Source: Candidatus Zhuqueibacterota bacterium 4484_219 (GTDB taxonomy: Bacteria; Zhuqueibacterota; JdFR-76; 4484-219). Taken from it: a stretch of DNA of 43,778 nucleotides. Each line of letters starts with the position of its first letter. Positions within the stretch are counted from its first letter, which is position 1. Below are positions 39,962 through 43,778 of this stretch, one piece after another. The position numbers and the translations under genes were made by a program. The notes beneath the pieces are model-generated. The model had not been told where the DNA came from and ran no database searches. It saw nothing but the letters and a program-made list of their open reading frames with translations. The stretch is from assembly GCA_002085035.1 (NCBI GenBank), contig MZGM01000001.1, positions 1-43,778 on the forward strand, written 5' to 3'.

Positions 39962-40996
39962 GTGGATTTTCAACGACGTCAAACGCCTACTACTCCCGAA
40001 CGTTTGGAAGGGGAGTGGGAACTTGATCGCACTTTACGGCCTACCGAATTTGAGGATTTTGTGGGCCAAACTAAGCTTAAAGAGAACTTGCGAGTTTTCA
40101 TCCAGGCTGCTAAAGCAAGAGGAGAGGCATTGGACCATGTGTTATTTTATGGTCCGCCTGGGTTGGGTAAAACCACCCTGGCTAATATTATTGCTAATGA
40201 GTTGGGAACCAATATTAAGGTAACCTCGGGACCGATTCTGGAACGTCCCGGCGACCTAGCGGGGATTTTGACTAACCTTGAAAACGGTGATGTTTTATTC
40301 ATTGATGAAATTCATCGATTGAATACCGCGGTAGAAGAATACCTCTACCCTGCTATGGAAGATTTTCGTCTTGATATTGTCATCGACAAAGGTGCAAATG
40401 CACGCAGCATTCAGTTGAATCTTCCCAATTTTACCTTAATAGGAGCGACGACCAGAGCAGGACTATTAACTTCGCCATTGCGCGCTCGTTTCGGTGTGGT
40501 TAATCGATTGGATTACTATCCACCAGAGGATTTGTTTTTGATTGTGAAACGCTCGGCTAAGATTCTTAAGATAGAGGTTGAATTAGAAGCAGCTCATGAA
40601 ATTGCCAGAAGAGCACGTGGCACCCCTCGAATCGCAAATCGTTTATTGCGCCGTGTCCGCGACTTTGCTCAAATTCAAGGCAACGGCGTGGTTACCCATG
40701 AAATTACTAAACACGCTTTGAAAAGATTAGATGTAGATGAATGTGGTCTGGATGAGATGGACAAGCGCATCCTTTGTACGGTTATCGAGAAGTTTAATGG
40801 CGGCCCGGTTGGTATCCAATCATTAGCGGTGGCGGTAGGAGAAGAAAGTGATACCATCGAAGAGATTTACGAACCTTACCTTATCCAGCAGGGTTTCTTA
40901 AAACGAACTGCAAGAGGACGAGAAGCTACCGATTTGGCCTATAAACATTTTGGTTATAAACGTAAGGAAATAGGATTACAACAACGTCTCTTCTAA
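39962..40996 (+). CDS. ruvB: Holliday junction helicase RuvB
   Basis: 344 residues. Head domain RPTEFEDFVGQTKLKENL, Walker A GPPGLGKTTLANIIANELG, Walker B VLFIDEIHRL, sensor 1 IGATTRAGLLTSPLRARFG with the Arg finger region, sensor 2 RGTPRIANRLLRRVRDFAQ, and the winged helix TVIEKFNGGPVGIQSLA to FLKRTARGREAT. It drives branch migration with RuvA. The start is GTG at 39962 with AAAGGG six bases before it. Intact in contrast to yebC at the head of the same operon. Confidence 0.97.
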   Translation: MDFQRRQTPTTPERLEGEWELDRTLRPTEFEDFVGQTKLKENLRVFIQAAKARGEALDHVLFYGPPGLGKTTLANIIANELGTNIKVTSGPILERPGDLAGILTNLENGDVLFIDEIHRLNTAVEEYLYPAMEDFRLDIVIDKGANARSIQLNLPNFTLIGATTRAGLLTSPLRARFGVVNRLDYYPPEDLFLIVKRSAKILKIEVELEAAHEIARRARGTPRIANRLLRRVRDFAQIQGNGVVTHEITKHALKRLDVDECGLDEMDKRILCTVIEKFNGGPVGIQSLAVAVGEESDTIEEIYEPYLIQQGFLKRTARGREATDLAYKHFGYKRKEIGLQQRLF

Positions 40997-41034
40997 TGGT
41001 TAGTATTTGAAATAAAACTTAATGGAGTAACAAA

Positions 41035-42063
41035 ATGAAATTATCTGATTTCAAATATTCAGTTCCCGAAAGTCTGATTGCACAATATCCTGCTGAAAAA
41101 AGAGATAAGTCACGATTAATGGTGCTGCATCGTGATTCCCAGAAGATTGAACACCGACACTTCTACGAGATTGTGGAATACTTAAATGAGGGTGATTGTC
41201 TGGTAGTTAACGAAACCAAAGTTTTTCCTGCTCGACTGATTGGTACTAAAGAAAAAACGGATGCTAAAGTTGAGATTTTTTTGTTGCGCGAATTGGAAGA
41301 CGGTTTATGGGAAGTGCTGGTTAGGCCGGCACGTAAGGTACGGGTAGGCAATCGATTAACCGTGAATGGTGAGCTTTATTGTGATGTGATTGATAATACA
41401 CTTTCGGGTGGACGGGTAGTGCGTTTTAATTACAAAGGCGATTTTTATGAAATGGTAGAAAAATTGGGGAAATCCCCCCTACCCCCATATATTAAGCGTG
41501 AAGCGGAACCGATGGATAAAGAACGTTATCAAACTGTATTTGCTCGAGTTCGAGGCGCTGTAGCTGCTCCCACAGCAGGACTGCATTTTACTGAGCAGCT
41601 TTTGGATGAAATTAGACAAAAGGGAGTAAAAATTGTTCCAATCCTGTTGCATGTGGGCTTGGGTACTTTCCGGCCGGTGCAGGTGGAAGATTTATCTCGT
41701 CACAAAATGGATTCTGAATATTTCGAGGTGTACGAAGAAACTGTCCAGGTAATTAACAAAACGAAGCGACAAGGAGGCCGCATTATTGCGGTGGGCACCA
41801 GTACAGTGCGGGGTTTAGAAACTGCAGTTACCTCTGATCATTTTGTCAAGCCCGTTGCAGGATGGACGGATAAGTTTATTTATCCACCATATGAATTTAA
41901 AGTAACGGACTCTCTAATTACTAATTTCCATTTACCTGGATCAACGTTGATAATGTTGGTATGTGCTTTTGCTGGACATGATTTTGTTTTCAAAGCTTAT
42001 CGTAAAGCCGTGCGCGAAAAATATCGCTTCTACAGTTACGGCGATGCTATGTTAATTCTTTGA
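41035..42063 (+). CDS. queA: S-adenosylmethionine:tRNA ribosyltransferase-isomerase QueA
   Basis: 342 residues, full length. It transfers and isomerises the ribosyl part of SAM onto 7-aminomethyl-7-deazaguanine in tRNA to give epoxyqueuosine. Family blocks seen: LPxxLIAQYPAEKRDKSRLM region (SVPESLIAQYPAEKRDKSRL), VVNETKVFPARL, KSPLPPYIKRE, YQTVFARVRGAVAAPTAGLH, VGLGTFRPVQVE, AVGTSTVRGLET, SLITNFHLPGSTLIMLV, and YRFYSYGDAMLI at the end. It is 38 bases after ruvB, a common order. GGAG lies nine bases before the ATG. Confidence 0.96.
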   Translation: MKLSDFKYSVPESLIAQYPAEKRDKSRLMVLHRDSQKIEHRHFYEIVEYLNEGDCLVVNETKVFPARLIGTKEKTDAKVEIFLLRELEDGLWEVLVRPARKVRVGNRLTVNGELYCDVIDNTLSGGRVVRFNYKGDFYEMVEKLGKSPLPPYIKREAEPMDKERYQTVFARVRGAVAAPTAGLHFTEQLLDEIRQKGVKIVPILLHVGLGTFRPVQVEDLSRHKMDSEYFEVYEETVQVINKTKRQGGRIIAVGTSTVRGLETAVTSDHFVKPVAGWTDKFIYPPYEFKVTDSLITNFHLPGSTLIMLVCAFAGHDFVFKAYRKAVREKYRFYSYGDAMLIL

Positions 42064-42083
42064 TTTAAGTTGGAAAGGGTAAA

Positions 42084-42767
42084 TTGAAAGTTACTGCCAT
42101 TATCCCGGCTGCTGGAACAGGGAAAAGGATGGGCACTAATGTTCATAAGCAATTTCTAAGAATCGGTGATAAGCCGATTCTTTTTTATACCTTAGAAAAA
42201 TTTGAAGCCTGTCCCTTAATCGATGCGGTAATTCTGGTTTTGCCCCGAAACGGTGCTTACCACCCTCTCCAAGAATTGTTAGAGAAGTACAATATCCATA
42301 AAATCCAGTGCATGGTTGCAGGTGGAGAACAACGCCAGGATTCTGTTTATGCCGGATTACAAGCAGTTGACAGTAGCTCCGAGATTGTGGTGATTCACGA
42401 TGCTGTTCGCCCCTTAATCCGACCAGAACTTATCGAGCAGTCGATCCGACAATGCCAGGCTTTTGGGGCAGTGGTGGTAGCCGTACCTGTAACAGCCACA
42501 ATTAAAAAAGTTCAAAATACCCTGGTAGTAGAAACTTTAGACCGTCGGCAGCTATGGGAAATACAAACACCACAAACTTTTAATTACCAGTTGATCTTAC
42601 AAGCCTATCGTCAGGCCATGGAAGAAGAATTTTACGGAACAGATGATGCGATGCTGGTAGAACGATTGGGGCATGAAGTAAAAATTCTACAAGGAGATCG
42701 GTACAATTTAAAGATTACCACTCCAGATGATTTAATAATAGCAGAGTGTCTATTAAGGCGGAGTTGA
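42084..42767 (+). CDS. ispD: 2-C-methyl-D-erythritol 4-phosphate cytidylyltransferase IspD
   Basis: 227 residues. Nucleotide-binding start TAIIPAAGTGKRMGTNVHKQ, then FLRIGDKPILFYTLEKFE, VAGGEQRQDSVYAGLQAV, VVIHDAVRPLI, VPVTATIKKV, and QTPQTFNYQLI with GTDDAMLVERLGHEV. All family active-site blocks are present. It makes CDP-methylerythritol in the MEP isoprenoid pathway. TTG start with GGAAAGGG before it; one base separates its stop from ispF. Confidence 0.96.
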   Translation: MKVTAIIPAAGTGKRMGTNVHKQFLRIGDKPILFYTLEKFEACPLIDAVILVLPRNGAYHPLQELLEKYNIHKIQCMVAGGEQRQDSVYAGLQAVDSSSEIVVIHDAVRPLIRPELIEQSIRQCQAFGAVVVAVPVTATIKKVQNTLVVETLDRRQLWEIQTPQTFNYQLILQAYRQAMEEEFYGTDDAMLVERLGHEVKILQGDRYNLKITTPDDLIIAECLLRRS

Positions 42768-42768
42768 G

Positions 42769-43236
42769 ATGCGAGTAGGTATTGGCTACGATGTGCATCG
42801 GTTGGTTGAAGACCGTAAGTTAATCCTGGGCGGAATAGAAATTCCGTTCGATAAGGGGCTATTTGGTCATTCGGATGCTGATGTGCTTAGTCATGCTATT
42901 GGTGATGCTTTGCTTGGTGCCGCCGGCTTAGGCGATCTTGGCACCCATTTCCCCGATACCGAACAAAAATGGAAAAATATCTGCAGCTTGAAAATCTTAT
43001 CCCAGATACAAAGTCTGTTGACTGAGCAGAATCTTAGAATTGAATATGTGGATTCGGTAATTGTTATGGACAGACCGAAGGTAAAATTTTTTGTTCCTCA
43101 AATGCAAGAGAATATTGCCCATGCTTTGAGTGTGCCAGTTACCAAGATTTCTATTAAGGCTACCACTAACGAAGGTTTGGGATTTATTGGAAAGGGGGAA
43201 GGGATTGCTGCCTACGCTGTGGCTCTATTGTTGTAG
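42769..43236 (+). CDS. ispF: 2-C-methyl-D-erythritol 2,4-cyclodiphosphate synthase IspF
   Basis: 155 residues, normal. Zinc ligands lie in IGYDVHRLVEDRKLILGG (Asp and His) and GHSDADVLSHAIGDALLGAA (His); GDLGTHFPDT and ISIKATTNEGLGFIGKGEGI close the active site. It cyclises the diphosphate in the MEP pathway, the step after IspD and IspE. It is encoded one base after ispD and ends the housekeeping run; the following 169 bases hold no feature I can support. Confidence 0.96.
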   Translation: MRVGIGYDVHRLVEDRKLILGGIEIPFDKGLFGHSDADVLSHAIGDALLGAAGLGDLGTHFPDTEQKWKNICSLKILSQIQSLLTEQNLRIEYVDSVIVMDRPKVKFFVPQMQENIAHALSVPVTKISIKATTNEGLGFIGKGEGIAAYAVALLL

Positions 43237-43405
43237 CTTCTGAAATATCAAATCTTTCAACTATTTTGAATAACCCCGGAACTAAATCTAACCGTATCAG
43301 TTTAAAGGAAATGCTGTTCTATCAAGGGGTTTTGAGTAAATGGTCTGACGGGTAGCAAGAGAATCAGGGTATAGTGAGACGATGGCGTATCTGGAGGTTG
43401 GGATA

Positions 43406-43615
43406 ATGATGGACAAGGTCGTTTCTCATGATCGAGAAGAGGAAACACCCGAAGCCAAAGCACGTTGGTTTCAGTCACTATCGCTCTCAGAGCGAATGGA
43501 GCTACTGTGTTCTTTCACTGATTTGATACTCACAAACAATCCCAAAATTGTGGAACAAAAGCATGCTCAATCAACTTCGGGACGTATTCGCGTCCTTTCA
43601 AAAGCACGAAGTTAA
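43406..43615 (+). CDS. Small conserved protein paired with a nucleotidyltransferase
   Basis: About 69 residues from ATG 43406 (GGAGG lies just upstream at 43395-43399); an ATG at 43382 is in frame but lacks a site. The body TPEAKARWFQSLSLSERMEL, then LCSFTDLILTNNPKIVEQK and GRIRVLSKA, resembles short proteins that precede nucleotidyltransferase genes in several FCB-type genomes; I know no functional name for them. It overlaps the next gene by 53 bases. The pairing is suggestive of a two-part module of toxin-antitoxin or phage-defence type, but that is inference. Confidence 0.55.
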   Translation: MMDKVVSHDREEETPEAKARWFQSLSLSERMELLCSFTDLILTNNPKIVEQKHAQSTSGRIRVLSKARS

Positions 43616-43778
43616 GTACGTTGTCATTGGCGGTATCGCTGCTGTGTTGCACGGCGTACCACGGGCTACATTTGACCTGGATATTCTGATCGAGGCTACA
43701 CCTGATAATGCACAGCGATTCTTGATGCGCTTTTAGAGGCGAAACTGGATACTGCTTCGCTCATTTCAGCCGATGAAT
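43563..43778 (+). CDS. Nucleotidyltransferase (DUF6036/AbiEii-like), partial and frameshifted
   Basis: From ATG 43563 (LNQLRDVFASFQKHEVKYVV) the chain reads IGGIAAVLHGVPRATFDLDI, the GG...DLD signature of a minimal nucleotidyltransferase, and LIEATPDNAQRF. The frame then stops at TAG 43734. Inserting one T in CGATTCTT (about 43711) continues it as LDALLEAKLDTASLISADE to the window end, as family members do. So the gene is probably intact but for one base and runs out of the window. The transferred nucleotide and target are unknown. Confidence 0.65.

Noticed and set aside
43237..43405. An attachment site or mobile-element boundary before the nucleotidyltransferase pair
   Set aside because: No direct repeat, tRNA end or integrase was found; only ACCCC and GGGGT far apart.

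Overview
The window is a protein-dense stretch of a bacterial chromosome, probably from the FCB superphylum or a related uncultured Gram-negative lineage. Support for this comes from a PorV-type outer-membrane barrel fused to TPRs, an Ig-like (Big_5) lipoprotein beginning with a CANxxxPPGGP-type motif, a SPOR lipoprotein, short lipoproteins with a NPLDP motif after the Cys, and a DUF362/MEMO/AMMECR1 cluster. The exact phylum cannot be set from sequence reading alone. TTG and GTG starts are common and Shine-Dalgarno sites are clear. I see no tRNA, rRNA, CRISPR array, insertion sequence or prophage.

Layout: (1) 1-3255, the end of uvrC, a damaged purL and a DUF502 membrane protein. (2) 3286-9195, a receiver/PAS/GAF protein, a DUF362 protein, an exported MEMO-AMMECR1 fusion and a beta-propeller lipoprotein. 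(3) 9192-17486, a signalling operon: membrane GAF-PP2C phosphatase, STAS antagonist, HATPase kinase, second GAF-PP2C phosphatase, HAMP adenylate/guanylate cyclase and a barrel-TPR protein. This is a complete Rsb-like partner-switching set without a sigma factor. (4) 17500-22201, a NusG-domain-II protein, a Gx transporter, dnaE and a small Cys-rich protein with a fragment behind it. (5) 22224-27194, M61 peptidase, rlmH, Ig-like lipoprotein and a HisIE homologue with both active sites eroded. (6) 27197-30091 on the minus strand, a diguanylate cyclase and a CtpA-type protease. (7) 30289-37402, beta-oxidation: thiolase, FadJ-like enzyme, a Rossmann protein of unknown function, then etfBA behind a promoter covered by a perfect 14+3+14 palindrome. 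(8) 37459-43236, SPOR lipoprotein, yebC-ruvCAB-queA-ispDF. (9) 43406-end, a small protein overlapping a nucleotidyltransferase gene.

A striking pattern is damage to otherwise conserved genes. purL, yebC and fadJ each lack an internal or N-terminal block (about 23, 62 and 25 residues). In the DUF362 gene, the fragment after dnaE and the terminal nucleotidyltransferase, adding one T to a short T run restores a sensible reading frame. Because purL and yebC are housekeeping genes, consensus or assembly error is the simplest explanation, but real decay is not excluded. The most interesting biology that does not depend on those errors is the doubly degenerate HisIE protein, the etfBA operator, the sigma-less partner switch linked to a cyclase with an altered transition-state residue, the exported MEMO-AMMECR1 fusion, and the unnamed Rossmann enzyme in the fatty-acid cluster.
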